This document shows, piece by piece, positions 17,798 through 27,700 of a stretch of 64,000 bases of DNA (its first letter is position 1; each line of letters starts with the position of its first letter). This DNA comes from JAALKW01 sp963974485 (GTDB lineage Bacteria > Pseudomonadota > Gammaproteobacteria > Legionellales > Legionellaceae), in contig CAXBBS010000008.1 of the NCBI GenBank assembly GCA_963974485.1, forward strand, positions 32,737 through 96,736. Direction: 5' to 3'. Made by a program: the position numbers and the translations under genes. The notes beneath the pieces are model-generated. The model had not been told where the DNA came from and did not search any database. It saw nothing but the letters and a program-made list of their open reading frames with translations.

Positions 17798-17911
17798 CAG
17801 CTGTTTAACATGTGTTTAGCTGGCATTTGTGAGCAAAAATAAAACACAGGGCTATACTTAAACATAACACGAAAGAAATTACTTATGATTAATCAACCTA
17901 GAGGTGTCATT

Positions 17912-18154
17912 ATGTCTGAGCGAAAACAACACACCAGTGCGTGTATGCACGAAAACATGGGTCATCGCTACGGTGACGAATTCCACCACAAACATGATAA
18001 GCGTCATCTTAAATTTAGGCATCATTGGCGCTCACATCCTGCAAACCAACGCAAGCAAGAGCAGGCTGATCTAATTTATTCTCAACCGGATTTATTCCGC
18101 ACATTTAAAATAAAAAAAATGTGTAAGCCCTTGGCGAATACCTCCATTCACTGA
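17912..18154 (+). CDS. Small histidine-rich protein of unknown function
   Basis: An 80-aa hydrophilic protein with about a dozen histidines, most between residues 13 and 42 (for example FHHKHDKRHLKFRHHW). Metal binding is conceivable but unproven. I prefer ATG 17912, which has GAGGT 6 bases upstream, over the in-frame ATG at 17885. A possible -10 (TATACT, 17853-17858) precedes it. No signal peptide or membrane span is evident. It is a lone gene divergent from the atp operon, followed by a clear terminator, which supports it being real. Confidence 0.55.
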   Translation: MSERKQHTSACMHENMGHRYGDEFHHKHDKRHLKFRHHWRSHPANQRKQEQADLIYSQPDLFRTFKIKKMCKPLANTSIH

Positions 18155-18208
18155 TAGAGTATTATTATCTTGATCGGGTTTGCCACTTCCTGATTGGGAA
18201 AGAGATCG

Positions 18209-18240
18209 AAAAAGCCTGAGTCAATCTTAGGCTTTTTTTT
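18209..18240 (+). terminator. Bidirectional intrinsic terminator
   Basis: AAAGCCTGAG (18211-18220) and CTTAGGCTTT (18226-18235) form a stem with one G-U pair around TCAAT. An 8-T run follows on + and five Ts on -. It separates the converging small His-rich gene and the BON lipoprotein genes. Confidence 0.85.
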
Positions 18241-18257
18241 ATATTCTATTTCTTACG

Positions 18258-18848
18258 CTACTCAGCACTTAACCTATAATAATTAAAGAGCTTGACTACA
18301 CGACGTACACCGTCCGTATGCGTTGCAACATGAATCACGCGCGCTCCTTGATCCGGCATCACATCACCCATGAGATACACTATTCTATCGGCCGTGACCA
18401 CTTTAAATTGACGTGGCTCAATCTTAGCGTCAGCGACCACCTGGCTTCTAATTTTTGCTGTAATCCATGCGTCTTCTACCGTATTGTCCAAACCGGATCC
18501 AATCGCCAATTGATTAAATTGTTTACGAACACCTGATATTTCAGCAACCCGTGCGTTGGCTTCTTTGCGCAGCGCACGACTCGGAACATGGCCTGTGAGT
18601 AAAACATCTCGATGAAACACCGCCAAATCAATGGCACATCCATCACATTTCAAACGTTTATCATGAAACAGCGCTCGATTAGCATCAGCGCCCAACTGAT
18701 AATCCGTCAATTTCTTATAAACATTATGGCGATCATAAACCAACATCGCGCCGGTCCATACTCCACTACCTAAATCAGCGCAGCCAGATAAAAGAAGACT
18801 TATCCAGCCGAAGAACACCCATCTAAGCCGGTACTGATGCATCATCAA
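18258..18848 (-). CDS. BON-domain lipoprotein, DolP paralogue
   Basis: A 196-aa lipoprotein: residues 1-22 form a signal peptide ending in the lipobox LLSGC, with Ala after the Cys, which predicts the outer membrane. Two BON domains follow (about 48-115 and 125-190), as in DolP/YraP, an outer-membrane lipoprotein that supports envelope integrity and BAM activity in E. coli. It overlaps the upstream dolP-like gene by 4 bases and appears to be a tandem duplicate. It has two extra cysteines (RLKCDGCAIDL) absent from the neighbour. ATG triplets at 18848, 18845 and 18842 are all possible starts. Confidence 0.85.
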   Translation of the reverse strand: MMMHQYRLRWVFFGWISLLLSGCADLGSGVWTGAMLVYDRHNVYKKLTDYQLGADANRALFHDKRLKCDGCAIDLAVFHRDVLLTGHVPSRALRKEANARVAEISGVRKQFNQLAIGSGLDNTVEDAWITAKIRSQVVADAKIEPRQFKVVTADRIVYLMGDVMPDQGARVIHVATHTDGVRRVVKLFNYYRLSAE

Positions 18849-19417
18849 CGCACGTACTGAAACGCTTTAACCACTTTACGAACGCCCTTTACTTGCCGTG
18901 CTACATCGACTGCAAGCCCTCCTTGTTCTGGCGTTGCAATACCCATGAGATACACCACGGCATTATCCGTCACTACACGAATCGAACCCGACTCAAGACC
19001 TTTTTTCTGTAATAATTTGGCACGAACTTCACCGGTAATCCATGTATCACGACTTTGCTCTGTCAGTGTAATCGGAGACCCGATCGTAATTTCGTTATAA
19101 ACACGTCGTACATTCGGCGTTCCTTTTGCAATTTTTTCAGCAACTTCACGTAAAGACGCTGTGGGTATTTGCCCCACCAACAGCACCACTTGGTTAAAGC
19201 TCGTCACACCAATATGCGAATGTCTAAATTTAGGATCAGAAACAAGCTCGGTATGCACAACATGAAAAATACGTGCATCGCGTTCAATCATCACCACACT
19301 ACGTTTATCATACACCACAAGCCCCGCAGCAGCACCGGCCATCACGCCCAGAACACACCCTCCAAGCAACACGCTTGAACTCAAAATAAATGCAGCACTC
19401 CATCGCCCTAATTTCAT
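18845..19417 (-). CDS. dolP: BON-domain outer-membrane lipoprotein DolP (YraP-like)
   Basis: A 190-aa lipoprotein with signal peptide and lipobox (VLLGGC), followed by two BON domains. The second contains DTWITGEVRAKLL and VYLMGIATPEQGGLAVDVARQVKGVRKVVK, close to the DolP signature. It follows diaA by 7 bases, the same diaA-dolP order as in E. coli, which supports the name. Its paralogue follows with a 4-base overlap. Confidence 0.88.
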   Translation of the reverse strand: MKLGRWSAAFILSSSVLLGGCVLGVMAGAAAGLVVYDKRSVVMIERDARIFHVVHTELVSDPKFRHSHIGVTSFNQVVLLVGQIPTASLREVAEKIAKGTPNVRRVYNEITIGSPITLTEQSRDTWITGEVRAKLLQKKGLESGSIRVVTDNAVVYLMGIATPEQGGLAVDVARQVKGVRKVVKAFQYVR

Positions 19418-19424
19418 GATATTT

Positions 19425-20024
19425 TCACCCCATTATTTGGCCAAACAACGCCTGATCGATTAAATCACAAAAACAATGTAACACAAATAAATGAATCTCC
19501 CGAACGCGAGCAGGTGATTCAACAGGCACGGCAATTTCCATATCGTGCGGCCCCAAATGATTAGCCAGCACCCCTCGTTTCGACGCGCCGAGCAAAATCA
19601 CATCCATACCTCGCTCATGTGCCGCATCCACCGCATGCACAAGATTCATCGTTTGATTAGAGGTACTAAGTAATAATAAAACATCACCCGCATGGCCTAA
19701 GGCTTGTAGGGGACGTGAAAATACGTGATCTGCATGCCCATCTTGCAATAAAGATGTCGTCAGTGCTGTATCCGTACCTAAAACAACCACGGGCAAAGCC
19801 GGTCGCTCCACCTCAAAATGATTCAACAATGCCGTTGAAAAATGCAATGCATTCGCAGATGATCCCCCGTTGCCACACACAAAAATTCGACCGTTATCAA
19901 GCAAAGCTTTGACTAAGCGCGCACCCGCGTCCGTAATCATCTCAGGCAATGCATCAGCTGCCGCAATATTTGCTTCAATGCTTGCATGAAACAACTGCTG
20001 CACATGTGAGTCTATTAAACTCAT
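19425..20024 (-). CDS. diaA: DnaA initiator-associating protein DiaA (SIS domain)
   Basis: A 199-aa single SIS-domain protein. GRIFVCGNGGSSANALHFS near residue 46 and DVLLLLSTSNQTMNLVHAV near 113 are the sugar-phosphate-isomerase-type motifs. It could be confused with GmhA, but its place in the yraN-diaA-dolP block points to DiaA, which in E. coli binds DnaA and promotes its assembly on oriC. A role in initiation is inferred. It lies 21 bases after yraN. Confidence 0.85.
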   Translation of the reverse strand: MSLIDSHVQQLFHASIEANIAAADALPEMITDAGARLVKALLDNGRIFVCGNGGSSANALHFSTALLNHFEVERPALPVVVLGTDTALTTSLLQDGHADHVFSRPLQALGHAGDVLLLLSTSNQTMNLVHAVDAAHERGMDVILLGASKRGVLANHLGPHDMEIAVPVESPARVREIHLFVLHCFCDLIDQALFGQIMG

Positions 20025-20045
20025 GTCTTCGTCCTCTTTTATTTC

Positions 20046-20417
20046 TCAATAATCCGCATCAAACGCACGTTTAATCCACGTCAAGCGTGCAGGCTTACCA
20101 TCAAAAGCCAACACATCAAAACGCACGCCATGCTCCCCTTGCTTTGGATATTTCAGCAAATACAATGCCGCTGTTTTTATAATTTTTTTTTGCTTACTCG
20201 CCGTCACACTTGCCGCCGCTCCACCAAATTTTATCGAGGAACGGCGTCTAACTTCAATAAAAACAAGCTCACTTTCACAGGTTTTCATGATTAAATCAAT
20301 TTCACCCGCGCGACACCTAAAATTACTAGCAAGCCACGTTAAGCCCTGTTTTTCCAAGTATTTACGCGCATACAACTCAGCTTGCTCACCAATGGTTAGG
20401 TTTGTTTTTAATGTCAC
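20046..20417 (-). CDS. yraN: UPF0102 family protein YraN
   Basis: A 123-aa protein of the UPF0102 family, which has a Holliday-junction-resolvase/restriction-endonuclease-like fold but no established function. Conserved elements are visible: GEQAELYARKYLEKQG, ASNFRCRAGEIDLIM and LVFIEVRRRSS (the usual form is FVEVKxR), then TASKQKKIIKTA. Its ATG overlaps the parB stop by 4 bases, so the parAB transcript probably continues into yraN-diaA-dolP. Confidence 0.93.
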   Translation of the reverse strand: MTLKTNLTIGEQAELYARKYLEKQGLTWLASNFRCRAGEIDLIMKTCESELVFIEVRRRSSIKFGGAAASVTASKQKKIIKTAALYLLKYPKQGEHGVRFDVLAFDGKPARLTWIKRAFDADY

Positions 20418-21322
20418 GCTACAGCTTCTGCGGGCAGTGTCGCACGCAAAGATGCAAACATCTGCTCTAAATGCTCAGCATTTTTAAATTGAATCAGCAA
20501 ATTTCCTTGGCCCGAAGCGCCAGGTTTAAGCTGAACTTTTGTTCCTAAATGTACCGATAATTGCTTGAGTTCATCATGAAATCCCACGCCAGTCGCCCGA
20601 ACAGGTTTACTTGCAAGCACGCCGCTTTCATGTGCCTTCACGCGCGCGACCAAGGCCTCCGTTTCACGAACAGATAAGCGCCGATTCACCACCCATTCTG
20701 CAACTTGCGCTTGCTCAGCCTCATTGAGGCGTAATAAACAACGCGCATGCCCCATATCGAGCCGACCATCATCAAGCATGGTTTTAACAACCTCACTCAA
20801 GTTTAAAAGCCTCAAACAATTACTCACCGCAGCTCTTGATTTTGAAAGCAAGCGTGCAATATCAATATGCGTGAGCGAAAACTCTTGACTTAAACGCTGC
20901 ATCGCACGTGCTTCGTCCATCACGCTTAGCGCTTCACGCTGTAAATTTTCAATGAGCGCCAGCGCCATCGCCGTTTCATCATTGACTTGCCGGACCAACA
21001 CCGGCACATCGGTAATACCCGCCAACTGACAAGCACGCCAACGTCGTTCACCGGCAATAATTTCATACTGTTTAGGTGAAAGCTCGCGCGCCACAATCGG
21101 TTGCAATAAACCTTGTTGTTTAACCGATGCAGCAAGCTCTTGCAAACCGGTCTCATCCATCGCACCACGTGGTTGATATTGCCCAGGCTGCAACGCTATC
21201 ACCGGCAACGTCATGAGCATCGACTCGTTCATTCTCGGCGTATTTTCACCGGTGATAGGCTCCTCCATATTGGCAAGCAGTGCAGATAAACTACGCCCTA
21301 ATCCCCCACGCTTAGCACTCAT
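20414..21322 (-). CDS. parB: Chromosome partitioning protein ParB
   Basis: CTP-dependent DNA clamp that loads at parS sites. The 302-aa protein has the N-terminal nucleotide-binding region with the GERRWRA motif (EIIAGERRWRACQLAG, about residue 110), a helix-turn-helix segment (LTHIDIARLLSKSRAAVSNCLRLL) and a C-terminal dimerisation domain. Two near-consensus parS sites are present in recF at 55.6 and 56.3 kb. Its start overlaps parA by 4 bases. Confidence 0.97.
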   Translation of the reverse strand: MSAKRGGLGRSLSALLANMEEPITGENTPRMNESMLMTLPVIALQPGQYQPRGAMDETGLQELAASVKQQGLLQPIVARELSPKQYEIIAGERRWRACQLAGITDVPVLVRQVNDETAMALALIENLQREALSVMDEARAMQRLSQEFSLTHIDIARLLSKSRAAVSNCLRLLNLSEVVKTMLDDGRLDMGHARCLLRLNEAEQAQVAEWVVNRRLSVRETEALVARVKAHESGVLASKPVRATGVGFHDELKQLSVHLGTKVQLKPGASGQGNLLIQFKNAEHLEQMFASLRATLPAEAVA

Positions 21323-22107
21323 GCAACCTCCGCCGTAATTCGTGTGGTTTTCTCTCGCCCCATCAACTCCGATGCAAGCACCTGATAGGCTGCAGATCCT
21401 GCCGATCCTCTTGCATACTGAAGCACCGCTTGACCATGACTTGGCGCTTCCGCCAACTTAACATTTCGCGGTACAACCGTACGATAAACTTGGGTTCCAA
21501 AATGCGTTAGCAATTCTTTTGATACATCACGTGATAAGCGATTTCGCGCATCATAAAGCGTACGCACAAGACCTTCGATTTTCAACCGCGGATTAACCGA
21601 AGCCGTCACTTGCTTGATCGTAGAAAGCAAGTCCGCAAGCCCTTCCAGCGCATAATATTCACACTGCATAGGAATAAGCACTGACTCTGCCGCAACCAAG
21701 GCATTCAGCGTAAGTGTATTCAACGCAGGAGGACAATCAATTAAAATATAATCATAACGCGCCTCAATCGGCTTGAGTGCTTTTGCGAGCATCGCTTCAC
21801 GATGCGTGTGCGCCATGAGGCTCACTTCTGCAACCGTCAGATCAGCACTGCCCGGCAGCATGTCAAATCCACATGCTGTTTTTAGAATAGCTTGCTCTGC
21901 TAGGCAATCGCCAAGCAAAACATCATTGCTTGAGTGCAACAAGCTGTGCTTGTCTATACCTGATCCCATGGTCGCATTGCCCTGCGGATCAAGATCAATC
22001 AATAATACGTTTTGGTGTTCAGCAGCAAGCGAAGCAGCTAAATTAACCGCCGTGGTGGTTTTGCCAACGCCCCCTTTCTGATTGGCAATGGCAATCACTT
22101 TGCCCAT
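21319..22107 (-). CDS. parA: Chromosome partitioning ATPase ParA
   Basis: Deviant-Walker ATPase that moves ParB-parS complexes over the nucleoid. The 262-aa protein opens with MGKVIAIANQKGGVGKTT, containing the deviant Walker A motif, and has the Walker B-like YDYILIDCPP near residue 118. It has the short chromosomal (Soj-type) form without an N-terminal DNA-binding extension. It follows rsmG by 9 bases. Confidence 0.97.
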   Translation of the reverse strand: MGKVIAIANQKGGVGKTTTAVNLAASLAAEHQNVLLIDLDPQGNATMGSGIDKHSLLHSSNDVLLGDCLAEQAILKTACGFDMLPGSADLTVAEVSLMAHTHREAMLAKALKPIEARYDYILIDCPPALNTLTLNALVAAESVLIPMQCEYYALEGLADLLSTIKQVTASVNPRLKIEGLVRTLYDARNRLSRDVSKELLTHFGTQVYRTVVPRNVKLAEAPSHGQAVLQYARGSAGSAAYQVLASELMGREKTTRITAEVA

Positions 22108-22116
22108 GCGTGCTCC

Positions 22117-22737
22117 TCAAGATGATGGTTCAATAAGAATACAACAGCGCTCGCCCACAACGCCCGGGACCGTATACGTCCGCGTGTCATAAGACTTGCC
22201 AAGTTGGATGAGTTCGTCTTCCGGAACACGCCCTTTCATGGCCACCCAAAGCCCACGCGACTCAATAAGATGCCGCGTCTTTTCGACCATAGGTTCGAGC
22301 GCACTAAATGCCCGACTGACTACTGTATCAAATGCACGTGTAGGGTGGTAGCTTTCAACACGTGATTCGATCACTTCAACATGATTTAGCGCTAAACTTC
22401 TAACCACTTCGCGTAAAAAACGCGTTTTCTTGCCGTTACTATCGAGCAACACTAGCTCGGCTTCGGGGTGCGCCAAGGCCAAAGGAATCCCCGGTAAGCC
22501 CGGTCCTGTACCCACATCCAACCACCGATGCCCTCGAAGATAGGGGATAATGGCGAGGCTATCTAAAATATGTTTACTAACCATCTCTTCAACATCACGC
22601 ACAGCGGTTAAATTATACGCACGATTCCATTGTTCAAGTAGTGCTAAATATTCCACAAAAGGCTCAGGGTCTAGGTGCGCCACACCTAAGATTTCAAACC
22701 CAGCGTTAAGCTGTTGACTCAGTGCGATTTTATCCAT
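22117..22737 (-). CDS. rsmG: 16S rRNA (guanine527-N7)-methyltransferase RsmG (GidB)
   Basis: SAM-dependent methyltransferase acting on G527 of 16S rRNA. The 206-aa protein carries YNLTAVRDVEEMVSKHILDSL and the SAM motif WLDVGTGPGLPGIPLA, both hallmarks of the family. It overlaps mnmG by 1 base, the usual gidA-gidB arrangement. Confidence 0.97.
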   Translation of the reverse strand: MDKIALSQQLNAGFEILGVAHLDPEPFVEYLALLEQWNRAYNLTAVRDVEEMVSKHILDSLAIIPYLRGHRWLDVGTGPGLPGIPLALAHPEAELVLLDSNGKKTRFLREVVRSLALNHVEVIESRVESYHPTRAFDTVVSRAFSALEPMVEKTRHLIESRGLWVAMKGRVPEDELIQLGKSYDTRTYTVPGVVGERCCILIEPSS

Positions 22738-24611
22738 TAGGCAAGTAACCGTTGTTTTTTAAGATGCACAAGTAAGAGCGATAACGCAGCCGGCGTCACC
22801 CCCGAAATACGACCCGCTTGCGCAAGCGAAGCCGGCTTGACCTTCTTCAGTTTCTGAATCACTTCAGCCGATAAGCCTGAAATCATAGAATAATCTAAAT
22901 CATCGGGCAAGCGTGTGGTTTCATGCTTTTTCAAGCGCTCAATATCAGCGCGCTGTCTATCAATATAACCCGCATATTTAATTTGAACTTCAAGCTGCTC
23001 GGCCACATCGCCCGCAATATCTGGCAAATTTAAATCATCAAGCATCTGAAGATGTGCATAGCGCACTTCAGGACGCTTTAAAAATTCTGATGCACGGACA
23101 TCATGCACAAGCGGACCCTCTAATACATCATTAAGCACCGTTTGATGTTTTATTCGAACCCATGTTTGCTGAAGCTGTGTTTGCATAGATTCTAACGCCT
23201 CACGCTTGTCACAAAATACGCGCCAGCGTGCATCGCCAACTAAGCCAAGCTTTCGCCCCTGTTCGGTTAATCGCAAGTCAGCATTATCTTCGCGTAGCAA
23301 TAAACGATATTCAGCACGTGAGGTAAACATGCGATACGGCTCAAGCGTTCCACACGTGATTAAATCATCAATTAATACACCAATATAAGCCTCATCTCGA
23401 CGCGGGCACCATAACTCACGATCTTGCGTAAGACGCGCAGCATTCAAACCCGCGATTAAACCTTGCGCGGCTGCTTCTTCATAACCCGTGGTACCGTTGA
23501 TTTGTCCGGCAAAAAATAAATTGCTTATGGCTTTGGTTTGCAAAAACGCCGTTAATCCACGCGGATCAAAATAATCATACTCAATTGCATAGCCAGGCCG
23601 CGTAATATGCGCGTTTTCAAATCCTATAATCGTTCGAACAAACTGCAACTGCACCTTAAACGACAAGCTGGTTGATATGCCATTAGGATAAATCTCGTTC
23701 GTAGTTAAGCCTTCAGGCTCAACAAAAAGCTGATGTGAATTTTTATCCGCAAAACGTACAATTTTATCTTCAATCGACGGACAATAACGTGGTCCCACGC
23801 CCTCAATAAGCCCTGAATACATCGCCGACTCACCCAAATTATCACGAATAATTTGATGCGTGGCCTCGGTTGTATGCGTAATATGACATGCAACTTGGCG
23901 CGGATGATCATCCAACGAACCCATGTAAGAAAAAACAGGACGTGGTGTATCACCTGGTTGTGGTGTCATCACCTCATAATTCAAGCTACGACCATCAATA
24001 CGCGGCGGGGTTCCGGTTTTAAGTCGACCCACAGGAAAATCCATTTCACGCAAACGCGCAGCAAGTGTAATCGCTGGCGGATCGCCCGCACGCCCACCGG
24101 AAGATTGCATCTTGCCTACATGGATTTTTCCACCCAAAAACGTCCCTACCGTAAGCACAATCGCACGCGCACTAAAACGCAACCCCATTTGAGTCACCAC
24201 GCCCGTCACACGACCGCCTTCCACGAGAACATCATCCACAGCTTGTTGGAACAACGTTAAATTAGGTTGGGACTCGAGTCGGCGCCGAATCGCTCCGCGA
24301 TACAGTACACGGTCAGCTTGCACACGCGTTGCACGTACAGCCGGGCCTTTTGAAGCATTCAGCGTTCTAAATTGAATACCTGCTTCGTCGGCTGCCTCGG
24401 CCATCGCACCACCTAAGGCATCAATTTCTTTAACCAAATGCCCTTTGCCAATCCCACCCACGGCCGGATTACACGACATTTGACCCAACAAATCGAGATT
24501 GTGCGTTAAGAGCAACGTTTTTGAGCCTAATCTAGCTGCGGCTAATGCAGCCTCTGTCCCCGCGTGACCGCCACCGACTACAATTACATCATAATGTTCT
24601 AAAGCATTCAT
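22737..24611 (-). CDS. mnmG: tRNA uridine-34 carboxymethylaminomethyl synthase subunit MnmG (GidA)
   Basis: FAD-dependent partner of MnmE for cmnm5U34 modification in tRNA. The 624-aa protein has the Rossmann motif VIVVGGGHAGTEAA at the N-terminus, the GidA signatures GKGHLVKEIDALGG and LKTGTPPRID, and NGTTGYEEAAAQGL (FAD site). I chose ATG 24611 over the TTG at 24617. It begins the operon mnmG-rsmG-parA-parB-yraN-diaA-dolP. Its functional partner mnmE is 21 kb away, separated by accessory genes. Confidence 0.97.
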   Translation of the reverse strand: MNALEHYDVIVVGGGHAGTEAALAAARLGSKTLLLTHNLDLLGQMSCNPAVGGIGKGHLVKEIDALGGAMAEAADEAGIQFRTLNASKGPAVRATRVQADRVLYRGAIRRRLESQPNLTLFQQAVDDVLVEGGRVTGVVTQMGLRFSARAIVLTVGTFLGGKIHVGKMQSSGGRAGDPPAITLAARLREMDFPVGRLKTGTPPRIDGRSLNYEVMTPQPGDTPRPVFSYMGSLDDHPRQVACHITHTTEATHQIIRDNLGESAMYSGLIEGVGPRYCPSIEDKIVRFADKNSHQLFVEPEGLTTNEIYPNGISTSLSFKVQLQFVRTIIGFENAHITRPGYAIEYDYFDPRGLTAFLQTKAISNLFFAGQINGTTGYEEAAAQGLIAGLNAARLTQDRELWCPRRDEAYIGVLIDDLITCGTLEPYRMFTSRAEYRLLLREDNADLRLTEQGRKLGLVGDARWRVFCDKREALESMQTQLQQTWVRIKHQTVLNDVLEGPLVHDVRASEFLKRPEVRYAHLQMLDDLNLPDIAGDVAEQLEVQIKYAGYIDRQRADIERLKKHETTRLPDDLDYSMISGLSAEVIQKLKKVKPASLAQAGRISGVTPAALSLLLVHLKKQRLLA

Positions 24612-24642
24612 AACCAAAGCACCCTGACTATCATGGATGCAT

Positions 24643-24648
24643 ATTATA
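24643..24648 (-). promoter_or_regulatory. Possible -10 element upstream of mnmG
   Basis: TATAAT on the minus strand, 31 bases upstream of the mnmG ATG. No good -35 box was found. It shares the 154-base divergent region with the gene at 24766. Confidence 0.4.
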
Positions 24649-24704
24649 CACTATTTTATACTTTCGGGGCATATCTTGCCGCCAGGAATATTTTCAATCA
24701 AACC

Positions 24705-24732
24705 TTGCACTCAATCGATCGCATAATATACA
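24705..24732 (+). promoter_or_regulatory. Possible promoter of the 1064-aa protein gene
   Basis: TTGCAC (24705-24710) and TATACA (24727-24732) are separated by 16 bases and lie 33 bases before the preferred ATG 24766. Confidence 0.4.
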
Positions 24733-24765
24733 ATGCATTCTTTTTTTTACCTTACTGAGGTTCCC

Positions 24766-27700
24766 ATGGATTCAAAGACAGATATAAGCACACAGACTGA
24801 TGTATTTGATGATACAGCCTTAGTTCTATTACAGCCTGATGCGGATATTTTATATTTATACTTTCAAAAAGCACTCAACCCTCAATTTCATCAGATGGAT
24901 CTATTTAATCAAACCTTAGCCATATTTAACCGTATAAAATATGAACCCCATAATAGCGTGGAATTAAGGCTGTGCGTTAAAATAGGTCTTATTTTTATCG
25001 ATGCATTCGAACACAAGCCGGGCTACGGTAAAATCTTAAGAGAAACGTATACGATGATCGGCATGCTATTGCCGCAGCTTAGCGCAACACATGATGCCTC
25101 CGAACGCATGATCTTAGAGCAGTATATTCGCGTGCATGACTTGGCACTCCGCCTCCTAAAAAATGCTGAACATATTGAGCCTTTGGCTCACATCATCGGG
25201 GTAAGACCAAATGCTGAGCTCCCCATAACAGAAGATAAATCAACGCAAACCCTAAGTACCTATGCGAGCATCACACCTGAGCAATCTGCGCATATCACGT
25301 TAAGCGTTGAACCGAGCCATCCAGCTCCAGCACCTCGTTTTGCAAATACTCAACCAACAGCAACAACAGAACTGCCGACAACAAGAGCCACAAAAACAAA
25401 AGAGCAACAAATACAACAAATACAACAAATAAAAGAGCCTAGCATCACCGTCGCACGCCAAACACTTACGGCGCAACCAACACCAGCACCAGCACCAGCA
25501 CCAGCACCAGCACCAGCACCAGCACCAGCAATCTTACAGCATGATCCACTTGAAATGCTTCATCAAGACTTGGCCTTTCGCTTTAGAAATTTGCAAACCA
25601 TGATTGCTCGGGCCAAACATAGAGAGCCAGAAGAAAAAATAAAATTAAACCGTCCTTTTTCTAATTTACAACACGATATTTGGTCGTTTTCAAAACAAAT
25701 AACACGAGAATACCCACCATCCGAGCATCATGTTCTTGGCGGCCCTGTGCTGGAGGCTTTGTTTCTCGTGCTCAATATCCAGCTGACTCATATTACATTT
25801 TTAGATGATCTCAATACTTCAGGCCCCAATCCTGCGTACAACCTTCAAAAAATATCCAGCGCAATGCAATTGATGGCACAACTTTTAAGAGTATTTAATG
25901 CTTATTATCAGCACTCTGATGCCGTGCCCCTTCAAAAACAAGAAATGCAGCATTATTATGACTATATTCAAGGTAAATCTCTGGATGCAAAAGAACTTTC
26001 CACGTATAAAAAAATCTTGACGTGTACCTGTTTAACGACCGATGAAAAAGGCCAGGTAAACGAAAAATATCAATTTATGCAGAAGCTGCAAGTCAAACAT
26101 GTTGGCGAACTCTTTAAGTCTTTTTATCACATCCAAGACGAGTCACAACCGATTATTTCTACAGATATGACGATTCAAGCTCTGCGAGACGCCTGCCATC
26201 GGGCATTAAAAAACAAACCTAATCCTGATGTACTGCGAGAGCTTCTCCGCTGTGCCGGACATCGATTAAACCTTGAGTTTAACGAAGTGATGTCGTTATC
26301 CGATGATAACCACATCGCCGTACCTTATATTGATGGTGACATTTTACGACAAGATATTGCGTATATTCACCCAAGTCAGGTCACAAATTTTTATGATGGT
26401 GTAGATAGCCGTAAACTTAAGCTGCTCATCATCTTAGATTTGTATTATAAAATAAAAATCGCGTACCTTGAGGCGTATATTCCAACCATTACATCTAACG
26501 AAAATGGCTATCTTGAGTATGAGAACCATCAATTATTCTCCAGCCATTTTAGACGCGATGCCCTCAGGTTTTTATTACTCAATGATTCAAACTACGCCGT
26601 TGAGAACGTTGTAAAAAATACCACAGACTTAGCCTATAATATTGAATTTTCAACACCGTTTATTCAAGATATGGCGCAATATAAATTACGTAAACTAGCA
26701 CAGGCACAACAGGTACCCCAGGCACAAGCAGATGCCCATCCGGTTTCTGCGACAACACATTCAGAACCCGCTCCCAAAAAAGGCGCAGCTCAACCGAAGC
26801 CCCTACCGAAGCCTAAGCCTAAGCCTAAAGTAAATACACTCGATGATTTGATACAACAATTTGGCGCAAGTTACTTGTTACCCGCGGCCCCTGGATGGAA
26901 AAACTGCCGCGCCCAAATTAAAACGTTATTGCATGAAAAAAAATACGACCAAGCCGAAGGCTTAATTGATCCATGGATGCATGACGCCCTACAAGATGTC
27001 GATGCAGAAACAACACCGTTTAAACGAAGCATATTCGAAGCCATCTTTTTTAAAGTGCTCATCGAAAAATCACGAGAAAACTATACAAAAGCACTGGCCA
27101 TGCTTAACATACTTAAAAATTATCGCGTTGCTGAAGCACATCACCCCAAAAATTATGCTGAGCAAACGCAGCAAATTTTATGTGAAGAAGCATTAATTTA
27201 TCATTTAACAAATCAGCCTGAAAACGCGGAACGCTGTTTTGCCGAAGCAGCTTCACGTGCAAAAGAAAGGGGCATGGTGTGTTTCCCAAGTATCTACCAT
27301 TGGGCAAAACAGTCTCCCTCCAATCATCATCTTGCAAGCTACGAGTACTACACGGCCTATTTAGAGCAACTAACACCCATGGCGATTGATGATTACAGCC
27401 TGCCTTATGTTCATAAATTCTACTATATTTTGCTACAACACCATGTTCTCTCGGGGATAGCAGACACATTCCAACGAATAGCAGGTCATGCAATAGCGGC
27501 AAAGTCGAGCTTAAACCCTAATGCACAAGCCGCGGACGTTATAAATCTTTTGCTGAACACACGATTTGATGAGCGTAGCTTTGATACAAAAATCGAACTG
27601 TTGCTACTTGATGCAAAAACAAAAGCAACCGTACATTTTGATAGCTACACAAAACAATCCCGGGATGATGTACTGGAGTCGATTAAAACACTCAAAAAAT

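Noticed and set aside
19425..20024. Reading the SIS-domain gene as gmhA (sedoheptulose-7-phosphate isomerase)
   Set aside because: Sequence alone could allow it, but the yraN-diaA-dolP neighbourhood favours DiaA.
23853..24260. 135-codon open frame on + opposite mnmG
   Set aside because: Antisense to a certain gene, with a His/Arg/Thr-rich composition typical of reverse-frame artefacts, and no ribosome-binding site.
25482..25529. Hexamer repeat considered as a CRISPR or regulatory array
   Set aside because: The units are contiguous 6-mers without spacers and encode a Pro-Ala linker in frame.
27113..27502. 129-codon frame on - inside the 1064-aa protein gene
   Set aside because: No start context and antisense to a longer, consistently protein-like frame.
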